Origin: Prosapia bicincta | Taxonomy: Eukaryota > Arthropoda > Insecta > Hemiptera > Cercopidae | NCBI GenBank assembly: GCA_036971475.1 | Contig: JBAIZL010000005.1 | Location: 67,198,655 to 67,262,654 of the forward strand | Reading direction: 5' to 3' | DNA: 64,000 bases | Shown: positions 45,693 to 57,800 of the stretch, piece after piece | Layout of the letters: each line of letters begins with the position of its first letter | Numbering within the stretch: the first letter of the stretch is position 1 | Program-made: the position numbers and the translations under genes | Notes under the pieces: generated by a model | The model's input: the letters and a program-made list of their open reading frames with translations, nothing else | Told to the model about the DNA's origin: nothing | Databases searched by the model: none

Positions 45693-45793
45693 TGGTGTGT
45701 GTGTGCGCGCGCGCGTGTATCTGTGTATGTGCGCGCGCTCGTGTGTCTGTGTGTGTGTGTGCAAGTGAGTGTGTGTGTGTGTGTGTGTGTGTG
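45693..45793. repeat. (TG)n/(GC)n microsatellite
   Basis: TG-rich tract with GCGCGCGCG islands near 45,703-45,714 and 45,730-45,738: alternating purine-pyrimidine, a Z-DNA-prone composition. Confidence 0.95.
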
Positions 45794-45841
45794 ATCGATA
45801 TGTCAAATATACAACATCAAGAGCACAGCGGTACAATATAT

Positions 45842-46220
45842 TACAATGAAAATAATGGAAACAACCCCAATACCACAAAAATAATCAAAAATAACAAATA
45901 AAACAAGTTAACTAAGACTAACCCTATGTACATTTCCATGCCATTTCATCATCATCAGAGGGTCTTATTACAAAATTACAATCTAGCAAACAGATGGTTG
46001 TAATCTAGCCATCTACAAACTAGAGTGATAATCAACAGAGTGGTTAGTAAACAAATCACTCTACTTTGTAACATCTTGTTTGCTAGATTGTAATTTTGTA
46101 ATGAGACCCTCTGATGATGACGACATTGTCATCGAAATGTACACAGGGTTTAGTCTTAAGTAACTAGTTTTAATTGATTATTTTTGTTGTATTGGGGTTC
46201 TTTCCAATATTTTCATTGTA
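45842..46220. mobile_element. foldback element, family F, with hammerhead-like arms
   Basis: Outer arms TACAATGAAAATA (45,842) and TATTTTCATTGTA (ending 46,220) and inner arms TTACAAAATTACAATCTAGC and GCTAGATTGTAATTTTGTAA are reverse complements, with a spacer of about 100 bases. The right arm reads CCCT-CTGATGATGAC-GACATT-GTCATC-GAAATGTACAC-AGGG (46,107-46,147): GATGAC/GTCATC pairs, CCCT/AGGG gives stem I, ATGTACAC replaces ATGTACAT. The left arm carries a diverged version on minus (45,921-45,962) that keeps ATGTACAT. Neither copy looks fully competent. Confidence 0.8.
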
Positions 46221-46239
46221 AAAATCAAATAATTATGAT

Positions 46240-46320
46240 TTTAAACAAAGCTCACTATACAGTAAAATGCAGTCCAATATTAATTTAGGCAAATCTATTT
46301 ATATTTTAATAATAACTCCA
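46240..46320. repeat. dispersed repeat G leading into the 98-bp array
   Basis: CACTATACAGTAAAATGCAG, TCCAATATTAATTTAGGCAA, ATCTATTTATATTTTAA matches 47,311-47,370 (CACTATATAGTAAAATACAG, TCCAATATTCATTTAGGCAA, ATACATTTACATTTTAA). Confidence 0.85.
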
Positions 46321-46917
46321 AAAAACATTGTATTTCTGTTGGAACACTCGCCGGTTTGAGTCGTACAAGTCCAGGTAGATGGCTTAAGGTCCGTTCTTAA
46401 GATCAGTCTTACTAAAGCAAAAACATTGTATTTCTGTTGGAACACTTGCCGGTTTCATTCGTACAAGTCAGGTAGATTGCTTGAGGTCCGTTCTTAAGTT
46501 CAGTCTTACTAAAGCAAAAACATTGTATTTCTGTTGGAACACTCGCCGGTTTCATTCGTACAAGTCAGGTAGATTGCTTGAGGTCCGTTCTTAAGTTCAG
46601 TCTTACTAAAGCAAAAACATTGTATTTCTGTTGGAACACTCGCCGGTTTCATTCGTACAAGTCCAGGTAGATGGCTTGAGGTCCGTTCTTAAGTTAAGTC
46701 TTACTAAAGCAAAAACATTATATTTCTGTTGGAACACTCGCCGGTTTCATTCGTACAAGTCCAGGTAGATGGCTTGAGGTCCGTTCTTAAGTTCAGTCTT
46801 ACTAAAGCAAAAACATTGTATTTCTGTTGGAACACTCGCCGGTTTCATTCGTACAAGTCCAGGTAGATGGCTTGAGGTCCGTTCTTAAGTTCAGTCTTAC
46901 TAAAGCAAAAACATTGT
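46321..46917. repeat. 97/98-bp minisatellite, 6 copies
   Basis: Units start at 46,321, 46,419, 46,516, 46,613, 46,711 and 46,809, with a truncated start at 46,907. Blocks are AAAAACATTGTATTTCTGTT, GGAACACTCGCCGGTTTCAT, TCGTACAAGTCCAGGTAGAT, GGCTTGAGGTCCGTTCTTAA, GTTCAGTCTTACTAAAGC. The 97-bp form lacks one C (AAGTCAGG). Only the first unit has CGCCGGTTTGAG and TTAAGATC. The unit's first 28 bases exist once in the related locus at 47,370-47,405. Confidence 0.98.
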
Positions 46918-47289
46918 TTTTTTTTTGGAATTTTGGTTTACCTACATTTTTAACCCTTGTATCAATATTTAAAATCTCTTAGGCGGAACTTGATGTAACT
47001 CTAATAAAGCTTAGTAAATTTATACCAACAATCTTTTTTTTCTAAAAGATAATTTTATAATTATATGTTTATACGTTTAAAATTATTAATTACGTAATTA
47101 CTGATGTTTAAAATAAGCATTTAAATTATACAAAAAGAAAAGAATATGAAGATTTAAATAATGTCCTGTATAGCAGAAAGAATCTTGAGTTTGAACGTAG
47201 AATAAGATTTATATCAGTAAAAAAAATTATACGAAATTGTGTAAGTGTGTGTGTCTATATTTCGTTATCCAGGCAATGAAATGTCTAAT
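46918..47289. other. AT-rich spacer
   Basis: Nothing recognised. Confidence 0.4.
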
Positions 47290-47405
47290 TACTATAACTT
47301 TAAACATAGCCCACTATATAGTAAAATACAGTCCAATATTCATTTAGGCAAATACATTTACATTTTAAAAACAGTTCCAAAAACAATGTATTTCCGTTGG
47401 ATCAC
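47290..47405. repeat. dispersed repeat G, unexpanded copy
   Basis: Paralogue of 46,240-46,348 including the start of the minisatellite unit (CCAAAAACAATGTATTTCCG, TTGGATCACCAGCC) but with no tandem expansion. Confidence 0.8.
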
Positions 47406-48545
47406 CAGCCATACAGTTTTTGTTTAGTAAATATTAAACAAACTAGGGTCAGCATACATGTTGCATATAGTGTCTTAACTGCAATTTTGTCTATTAATAG
47501 CATTTTCTGTTCAAGAGGTATATTAATAGTTAGGAAACCTGTAATATATTGGTGGCACTTTTACTTCCTCATTGCTTAAGTAACGTCATGTCTGCTTAGG
47601 CCGGAACTATTGAGTCTTGTTCATAGCAATAATGGTGAACATTTTTTTTTAGGTGCGAATGAACACAAAACAATTTAACAGGAAACCAATCCCTGAACAC
47701 CGCACCGAATTTAAAGCTATTCACTGACCGAGTTGCCTTCCAGAGTGTCAACATTTTCAGTGACAATCTGAAATTGAAAACAAAAGCTATATCTAATCCT
47801 TGAAAAGTTTGAGCTCAAGAGTGCCTAAAATAAAACTTAATTATTCTATTCGCTTTTTTGTAGAGTTTTTCAGGGGTAAAATATCCGTAATTTTAAAAAA
47901 TTAATTTAGATTACATTTCTATGTTTTAAATTCTCATAATATTTTGAAAAGCGAGTTAAACTAATACTAACTTCGTATAACAGATTTTATTTAGAAGATT
48001 ATAATTGTATTCGGCTAATTATTAAACTATAATTAATTAAAATTGAAAAAAATGTTTTTTTAATTCCTGGTAATTGTAATATCCTTGTAATGTAGGTGAT
48101 AAAAACCACTTCATTTCTTAATATCCTTCGTGAAGTACAAATAAACATTTGTAATAAATACCATTAATTTAATCATACTTAAATTAACCCTTAGGAGGTT
48201 AAACATTGTATTACTTGATTTAATATTCGTTTAACACATTGCATTGTATACAGAGATGAAAAGGTGTGGTCAAAGAGATGTGTAGCCTATCTAATAACTT
48301 TATTCAGACAGCTATAGAATCTAGCATTGTACTAGTAAATTAATGTGTTGAACAAAGTCAATCTACTTGTGTTTTAAGGCAAATGAGCAAACATTGTCTC
48401 ATGTTCAACAATGTGGAAGAGATAGGCGAATGTAGGGCAATATCTGAAATTAGCTGTTTCTATAGCATTTGGGACAATTCGTGTCAGGGTCGTTTTCTTA
48501 CTTAGTTCTTGCTCTCTAATTGGAAAACACCGAAATATGAAAAAT

Positions 48546-48549
<4 letters not shown>
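47406..48549. other. intergenic, nothing recognised
   Basis: No supported genes or repeats. Confidence 0.4.
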
Positions 48550-48635
<86 letters not shown>

Positions 48636-48645
48636 TTATTTATTT
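48550..48645. repeat. (TA)n plus (TTTA)n microsatellite
   Basis: Two TA tracts broken by one TG, then a few TTTA units. Confidence 0.98.
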
Positions 48646-49458
48646 GTATAATATGAATATATAATACGAATATTATCTTCAATATATTTTAAAAAATTAG
48701 GAAGTGTTGGGCAAGAAATACAACTATTATCGTTTTTATAGATAATGTTGAAGAATATGTTAGGTTATATACAAGTGCTAACAAAATTATTTATTCTTAG
48801 TTATTAATTTTAATTAATATACAATTCTCCTTATACGCACTTTACAGGTGATATATCTTAAATTTCTCTCATTTAATCACTCTCGCTGTACAATTACTTG
48901 ACAATAAATAGATTTCTGTTTTTCAAAATAACGCCATTCACGTCCTGTTTAAATACGGTTTTATCACAATTGTTTTCCCATTTATGTAGGAGCGACTTCG
49001 TCCTGAAACTTTGCGCAATCCATTTAACGTATACTTACAGGACCGTGTATTATTCCTTGCGGGAAAGTTTGTAAGTAAGCTGGAGCTGTAAAACCCGTGA
49101 GAACCGGCCATTATGTAGTTAAGGGGAGATTTGCCGCGCAAGTTCGGAAAAGAGCCACTTTTATTGCAACTGTTTGCCAAAGTTAAAGCCTAAACATATT
49201 GAAATATTTTCGTCCACCCACGCTGTATAAGAGGTGGGTCTCTTTTAAAATATGTTTCTTGAAAAACAAACCTCGGAATACTGTAATAGAAACAAAAACT
49301 GAAACCTTTCATTTTTAAATTGACAAAGATTAAATGGCACAACTTTATTACTAGGCATACATTTATTTTAATAATTGTAAAATAAAATCATTTAGGCACT
49401 TTTGACATATTTAGAGATGGATAAAACCCTCAGTTTGCTTTAGAAATTTAGAACAAAC

Positions 49459-49461
<3 letters not shown>
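48646..49461. other. intergenic with a GC-richer patch
   Basis: The minus open frame at 48,938-49,180 (80 codons) lies in a GC-richer patch with normal amino-acid variety. A TTACAG and a GTAAGT flank only 30 bases on plus (near 49,040-49,071). I recognise no domain and call no gene. Confidence 0.3.

Positions 49462-49501
<40 letters not shown>
49462..49501. repeat. (AT)n microsatellite
   Basis: AT dinucleotides. Confidence 0.97.
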
Positions 49502-49503
<2 letters not shown>

Positions 49504-49613
49504 TTGATATTTAACGTTATCCATTGTTTTTCCGTTGCACTGACTTTATGAAGTTAATATATTACTATTGTAAGTAATTTTGTCCACCATTAAGTGCAAT
49601 AATTTTACCTTGA

Positions 49614-49738
<125 letters not shown>

Positions 49739-49940
49739 GGAGCAAATTTTAAGGTCCAACAGAGCTGAGAGTTGGCTCAAATTAATGGTATTGCCAAGAA
49801 GGAGCGGGGGAAAAATTAGGGTTTTCTCAATTTACCACATTTATAGGGTTTTGAGGAACTTGAACTTACTAAAAGTCTCCTCAGTAATACATTGCATGAA
49901 ATAGAGCTGAGTATGCTTTTCAAATATTTCAGTTGACAAA

Positions 49941-50143
49941 CAGCTGAGTACAAATATTATATTAGAAACAGCTGTACAAATATTATATTAGAAACAGCTG
50001 TACAAATATTATATTAGAAACAGCTGTACAAATATTATAGTAGAAACAGCTGTACAAATATTATATTAGAAACAGCTGTACAAATATTATATTAGAAACA
50101 GCTGTACAAATATTATATTAGAAACAGCTGAGTACAAATATTT
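49941..50143. repeat. 26-bp minisatellite, about 8 copies
   Basis: CAGCTGTACAAATATTATAT followed by TAGAAA, nearly invariant; the first and last units have CAGCTGAGTACAAATATT (two extra bases). Each unit has the palindrome CAGCTG (an E-box-type sequence) and TGTACA. Confidence 0.98.
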
Positions 50144-50545
50144 TAACAGTATTAAAGATTAATTAGACATATGAACTTGGGATCAGGTTTAGTTCATGGA
50201 GAACGTCTTATCGCACTAGATAAGTTTGACAAGTGTATCATATCAGAAATAATCACTGGTTCTGGAAAAGAAAACATCATATTTCTACCAATAATTATAT
50301 TAAAATCAAGTCACCCAGATATGTAATTTTAATCGAAAAGGAACAAAATTCCTTTAAGATTTACATTTTCAATCACTATACTATAAGTAAGGCTTCAATC
50401 GACTAAACGTGGTTTTACACTTGATCAACTTTATGTTGCACTAAGTCGAGTAAAATCTCAAGATGGATTACAAATAGATAATATTAATAACATTCATTTA
50501 TTTCACTATGAATAGGGGTATTTATCCCTAAAAGCCCTAAGAATA

Positions 50546-50546
<1 letters not shown>
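50144..50546. other. intergenic, nothing recognised
   Basis: No supported features. Confidence 0.4.

Positions 50547-50581
<35 letters not shown>
50547..50581. repeat. (AT)n microsatellite
   Basis: AT dinucleotides. Confidence 0.97.
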
Positions 50582-50583
<2 letters not shown>

Positions 50584-51808
50584 AAAAATATCGTTTTAAT
50601 AAAGGCTAATTGCAAATAATAAGTTTTTCAAAATAGATCAAAGTGAAAACATCAGGTTTTTTACATTTCTACTAAAGTTAATTTTTTAAAATTATTATGG
50701 TTAAATTGTAATTACGTAAAATTATTCTTGAGTTAGAAAATAACACTTTTAAAATATTACGTAAATATTAGGTAATATCAATAAATTACAATTCCGGTAA
50801 TGAATATATAAATATTGGGTGATTTATATAAAGACAAAGCTCAAAATACTTGAGTACATAAATCTTATTCAATAAGTTTGAATCTTTGTTTGAATATGTC
50901 GTAAAACTAAAAGTAACATTTCATTTAACTTATTATTATTCTGGATTCGTAAAATCAGATTTGTATAATGGTTTAAACCATATTGTTCAACCTTCAAACT
51001 CAAATTTCCTTTTAAGTAGTTTCCCAGTAGGTTAGATCGAACTGTTTATCTATGTTTGAATCTCACACAAATGTACTTTCCAGTCGTAAAACGTTATTTG
51101 TTTTTAATTCTAACCTCTCCCCTCCATTCCAGTTAAAAACTATATAAATCAGTTAGCTACATTGTTCATGAGATATCACAGTATAGTCTATTTCCTATTG
51201 ATTGAAGCAATTTTATTTTCTTGTTATATTTATGGAGCATTTTTTAAAAACAAGTACAAATTTCGTTTTGGAGAGAAGTTTTAGTAAGTAGTTAAGGTTG
51301 CTTGGGTATTGAATATTAGCTAATTATATTTACCTAATGTTACTACAAACTGTCTCATTTAATACAGAAAAAATGTACACTTTTGTTATTAAATTCAGTG
51401 AAAGATAAACAATTATTAATCAATCGTAGTAACTAGTATAACAATCGATAGTGTAATAAACAAACGGGTTTTGGTATTATTACCTGTTAGCCAGATGCAT
51501 TTCTCCTGTGAGAGATGACCGATTGAACTTACGCACGAGAGTCATTGTCTCATACCATATCTGTGTCACGGAGGTTTTAATGGTCATATCAACCTGGAGC
51601 TATCCTATTTAACAAATCTCCCGTATAACGGCCAAGGCCATTTGTTAGGCCAGCCTAAAGTAGAGGGCAAAATAATAGCACTACCTGGAACCAATCAGAC
51701 AGGATGGTCGGATGAGCGAACAATTCAAAAGGCTCTACAGGTAGCCTGGTTAGCTTCTGGTCACAGAGAACCTAATCCTGCAGGTGGATTAGGTGCTCTA
51801 TTGTTCTG
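50582..51808. other. intergenic, left flank of the segmental duplication
   Basis: The stretch at 51,620-51,808 is GC-richer and open on plus for about 60 codons (51,642-51,833), but the frame runs into the duplicated segment and shows no known domain. Confidence 0.35.
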
Positions 51809-54800
51809 GTTGATGCATTACTCCATCAGCTAACTAGTCCAGGCCTATTAATAAAACTTGCGAGCATATAGATATTACTGACTAGGGTTGGGTTACATAG
51901 TCCCTAGTTGTGCTACTAACTTTGCATTAGCCGTTTGATTCCGATTGTCATGAGTTTGAGTTTGACAGGAGCAGTGGACGAGTAGGCCCCTCACAGTTCT
52001 ACCTTTGTGCTTTATACTACCAATTCCTTCATTATCCTTTGATGTTTCTCCTTTAAACTCAGTCACAAAATCATTGATACTGTTTATTCTGAGTCTCCTG
52101 GTGTTGAGAAGATAGAAAATTGTCTATCCGCACCTAATCTTTCCATACACTAACACCAAGGACCATAAGTGACCATAGCAATTCCTCGTCACTATCACAG
52201 GATTACATAATGTCCTCTAATACACTTATCTTCCTTCCGATAGAAGGGTGTTTGCAGTTAGACAAGACACCCCCATTAAACTCTATATAAAGTGGAACTG
52301 CTTCACATATTCTACCTTTAACGTATGCGACTTCACAGAGCAAAGGGTAGTATTTACCTTATGCTAATTACATAGGAACTACTTCACATATTCTACCTTT
52401 AACGTATGCGACTTCACAGAGCAAAGGGTAGTATTTACCTTATGCTAATTACATAGGAACTACTTCACATATTCTACCTTTAACGTATGCGACTTCACAG
52501 AGCAAAGGGTAGTATTTACCTTATGCTAATTACATAGGAACCACTTCACATATTCTACCTTTAACGTATGCGACTTCACAGAGCAAAGGGTAGTATTTAC
52601 CTTATGCTAATTACATAGGAACTACTTCACATATTCTACCTTTAACGTATGCGACTTCACAGAGCAAAGGGTAGTATTTACCTTATGCTAATTACATAGG
52701 AACCACTTCACATATTCTACCTTTAACGTATGCGACTTCACAGAGCAAAGGGTAGTATTTACCTTATGCTAATTACATAGGAACACTTCACATATTCTAC
52801 GTTTAACGTATGCGACTTCACAGAGCAAAGGGTAGTATTTAACTTATGCTAATTACATAGGAACCACTTCACATATTCTACGTTTAACGTATGCGACTTC
52901 ACAGAGCAAAGGGTAGTATTTACCTTATGCTAATTACATAGGAACCACTGCACATATTCTACCTTTAACGTATGCGACTTCACAGAGCAAAGGGTAGTAT
53001 TTACCTTATGCTAATTACATAGGAACCACTTCACATATTCTACGTTTAACGTATGCGACTTCACAGAGCAAAGGGTAGTATTTACCTTATGCTAATTACA
53101 TAGGAACCACTTCACATATTCTACGTTTAACGTATGCGACTTCACAGAGCAAAGGGTAGTATTTACCTTATGCTAATTACATAGGAACCACTGCACATAT
53201 TCTACCTTTAACGTATGCGACTTCACAGAGCAAAGGGTAGTATTTACCTTATGCTAATTACATAGGAACCACTTCACATATTCTACGTTTAACGTATGCG
53301 ACTTCACAGAGCAAAGGGTAGTATTTACCTTATGCTAATTACATAGGAACCACTGCACATATTCTACCTTTAACGTATGCGACTTCACAGAGCAAAGGGT
53401 AGTATTTACCTTATGCTAATTACATAGGAACCACTTCACATATTCTACGTTTAACGTATGCGACTTCACAGAGCAAAGGGTAGTATTTACCTTATGCTAA
53501 TTACATAGGAACCACTGCACATATTCTACCTTTAACGTATGCGACTTCACAGAGCAAAGGGTAGTATTTACCTTATGCTAATTACATAGGAACCACTTCA
53601 CATATTCTACCTTTAACGTATGCGACTTCACAGAGCAAAGGGTAGTATTTACCTTATGCTAATTACATAGGAACCACTGCACATATTCTACCTTTAACGT
53701 ATGCGACTTCACAGAGCAAAGGGTAGTATTTACCTTATGCTAATTACATAGGAACCACTGCACATATTCTACCTTTAACGTATGCGACTTCACAGAGCAA
53801 AGAATAGTATTTACCTTATGCTAATTACATAGGAACCACTTCACATATTCTACCTTTAACGTATGCGACTTCACCGAGCAAAGTGTAGTATTTACCTTAC
53901 GCTAATTACATAGGAACCACTTCACATATTCTACCTTTAACGTATGCGACTTCACCGAGCAAAGTGTAGTATTTACCTTATGCTAATTACATAGGAACCA
54001 CTTCACATATTCTACGTTTAACGTATGCGACTTCACAGAGCAAAGGGTAGTATTTACCTTATGCTAATTACATAGGAACTACTTCACATATTCTACCTTT
54101 AACGTATGCGACTTCACAGAGCAAAGGGTAGTATTTACCTTATGCTAATTACATAGGAACCACTTCACATATTCTACCTTTAACGTATGCGACTTCACAG
54201 AGCAAAGGGTAGTATTTACCTTATGCTAATTACATAGGAACTACTTCACATATTCTACCTTTAACGTATGCGACTTCACAGAGCAAAGGGTAGTATTTAC
54301 CTTATGCTAATTACATAGGAACCACTTCACATATTCTACGTTTAACGTATGCGACTTCACAGAGCAAAGGGTAGTATTTACCTTATGCTAATTACATAGG
54401 AACCACTTCACATATTCTACCTTTAACGTATGCGACTTCACAGAGCAAAGGGTAGTATTTACCTTATGCTAATTACATAGGAACCACTTCACATATTCTA
54501 CGTTTAACGTATGCGACTTCACAGAGCAAAGGGTAGTATTTACCTTATGCTAATTACATAGGAACTACTTCACATATTCTACCTTTAACGTATGCGACTT
54601 CACAGAGCAAAGGGTAGTATTTACCTTATGCTAATTACATAGGAACCACTTCACATATTCTACGTTTAACGTATGCGACTTCACAGAGCAAAGGGTAGTA
54701 TTTACCTTATGCTAATTACATAGGAACCACTTCACATATTCTACGTTTAACGTATGCGACTTCACAGAGCAAAGGGTAGTATTTACCTTATGCTAATTAC

Positions 54801-57800
54801 ATAGGAACCACTGCACATATTCTACCTTTAACGTATGCGACTTCACAGAGCAAAGGGTAGTATTTACCTTATGCTAATTACATAGGAACCACTGCACATA
54901 TTCTACCTTTAACGTATGCGACTTCACAGAGCAAAGAATAGTATTTACCTTATGCTAATTACATAGGAACCACTTCACATATTCTACCTTTAACGTATGC
55001 GACTTCACAGAGCAAAGGGTAGTATTTACCTTATGCTAATTACATAGGAACCACTTCACATATTCTACGTTTAACGTATGCGACTTCACAGAGCAAAGGG
55101 TAGTATTTACCTTATGCTAATTACATAGGAACCACTTCACATATTCTACGTTTAACGTATGCGACTTCACCGAGCAAAGTGTAGTATTTACCTTATGCTA
55201 ATTACATAGGAACCACTGCACATATTCTACCTTTAACGTATGCGACTTCACAGAGCAAAGGGTAGTATTTACCTTATGCTAATTACATAGGAACCACTGC
55301 ACATATTCTACCTTTAACGTATGCGACTTCACAGAGCAAAGGGTAGTATTTACCTTATGCTAATTACATAGGAACCACTGCACATATTCTACCTTTAACG
55401 TATGCGACTTCACAGAGCAAAGGGTAGTATTTACCTTACGCTAATTACATAGGAACTACTTCACATATTCTACCTTTAACGTATGCGACTTCACAGAGCA
55501 AAGGGTAGTATTTACCTTATGCTAATTACATAGGAACCACTTCACATATTCTACCTTTAACGTATGCGACTTCACAGAGCAAAGGGTAGTATTTACCTTA
55601 TGCTAATTACATAGGAACCACTTCACATATTCTACCTTTAACGTATGCGACTTCACAGAGCAAAGGGTAGTATTTACCTTATGCTAATTACATAGGAACT
55701 ACTTCACATATTCTACCTTTAACGTATGCGACTTCACAGAGCAAAGGGTAGTATTTACCTTATGCTAATTACATAGGAACCACTTCACATATTCTACCTT
55801 TAACGTATGCGACTTCACAGAGCAAAGGGTAGTATTTACCTTATGCTAATTACATAGGAACCACTTCACATATTCTACCTTTAACGTATGCGACTTCACA
55901 GAGCAAAGGGTAGTATTTACCTTATGCTAATTACATAGGAACTACTTCACATATTCTACCTTTAACGTATGCGACTTCACAGAGCAAAGGGTAGTATTTA
56001 CCTTATGCTAATTACATAGGAACCACTTCACATATTCTACCTTTAACGTATGCGACTTCACAGAGCAAAGGGTAGTATTTACCTTATGCTAATTACATAG
56101 GAACCACTTCACATATTCTACCTTTAACGTATGCGACTTCACAGAGCAAAGGGTAGTATTTACCTTATGCTAATTACATAGGAACTACTTCACATATTCT
56201 ACCTTTAACGTATGCGACTTCACAGAGCAAAGGGTAGTATTTACCTTATGCTAATTACATAGGAACCACTTCACATATTCTACCTTTAACGTATGCGACT
56301 TCACAGAGCAAAGGGTAGTATTTACCTTATGCTAATTACATAGGAACCACTTCACATATTCTACCTTTAACGTATGCGACTTCACAGAGCAAAGGGTAGT
56401 ATTTACCTTACGCTAATTACATAGGAACTACTTCACATATTCTACCTTTAACGTATGCGACTTCACAGAGCAAAGGGTAGTATTTACCTTATGCTAATTA
56501 CATAGGAACCACTTCACATATTCTACCTTTAACGTATGCGACTTCACAGAGCAAAGGGTAGTATTTACCTTATGCTAATTACATAGGAACTACTTCACAT
56601 ATTCTACCTTTAACGTATGCGACTTCACAGAGCAAAGGGTAGTATTTACCTTATGCTAATTACATAGGAACCACTTCACATATTCTACCTTTAACGTATG
56701 CGACTTCACCGAGCAAAGTGTAGTATTTACCTTATGCTAATTACATAGGAACCACTTCACATATTCTACCTTTAACGTATGCGACTTCACCGAGCAAAGT
56801 GTAGTATTTACCTTATGCTAATTACATAGGAACCACTTCACATATTCTACGTTTAACGTATGCGACTTCACAGAGCAAAGGGTAGTATTTACCTTATGCT
56901 AATTACATAGGAACCACTTCACATATTCTACCTTTAACGTATGCGACTTCACAGAGCAAAGGGTAGTATTTACCTTATGCTAATTACATAGGAACCACTG
57001 CACATATTCTACCTTTAACGTATGCGACTTCACAGAGCAAAGGGTAGTATTTACCTTATGCTAATTACATAGGAACCATTTCACATATTCTACCTTTAAC
57101 GTATGCGACTTCACAGAGCAAAGGGTAGTATTTACCTTATGCTAATTACATAGGAACCACTTCACATATTCTACCTTTAACGTATGCGACTTCACAGAGC
57201 AAAGGGTAGTATTTACCTTATGCTAATTACATAGGAACCACTTCACATATTCTACCTTTAACGTATGCGACTTCACAGAGCAAAGGGTAGTATTTACCTT
57301 ATGCTAATTACATAGGAACCACTGCACATATTCTACCTTTAACGTATGCGACTTCACCGAGCAAAGTGTAGTATTTACCTTATGCTAATTACATAGGAAC
57401 CACTTCACATATTCTACCTTTAACGTATGCGACTTCACAGAGCAAAGGGTAGTATTTACCTTATGCTAATTACATAGGAACCACTGCACATATTCTACCT
57501 TTAACGTATGCGACTTCACAGAGCAAAGGGTAGTATTTACCTTATGCTAATTACATAGGAACCACTGCACATATTCTACCTTTAACGTATGCGACTTCAC
57601 AGAGCAAAGGGTAGTATTTACCTTATGCTAATTACATAGGAACCACTTCACATATTCTACCTTTAACGTATGCGACTTCACAGAGCAAAGGGTAGTATTT
57701 ACCTTACGCTAATTACATAGGAACTACTTCACATATTCTACCTTTAACGTATGCGACTTCACCGAGCAAAGTGTAGTATTTACCTTACGCTAATTTTACA

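Noticed and set aside
48938..49180. 80-codon minus frame in a GC-richer patch
   Set aside because: No recognisable domain and no convincing splice signals around it.
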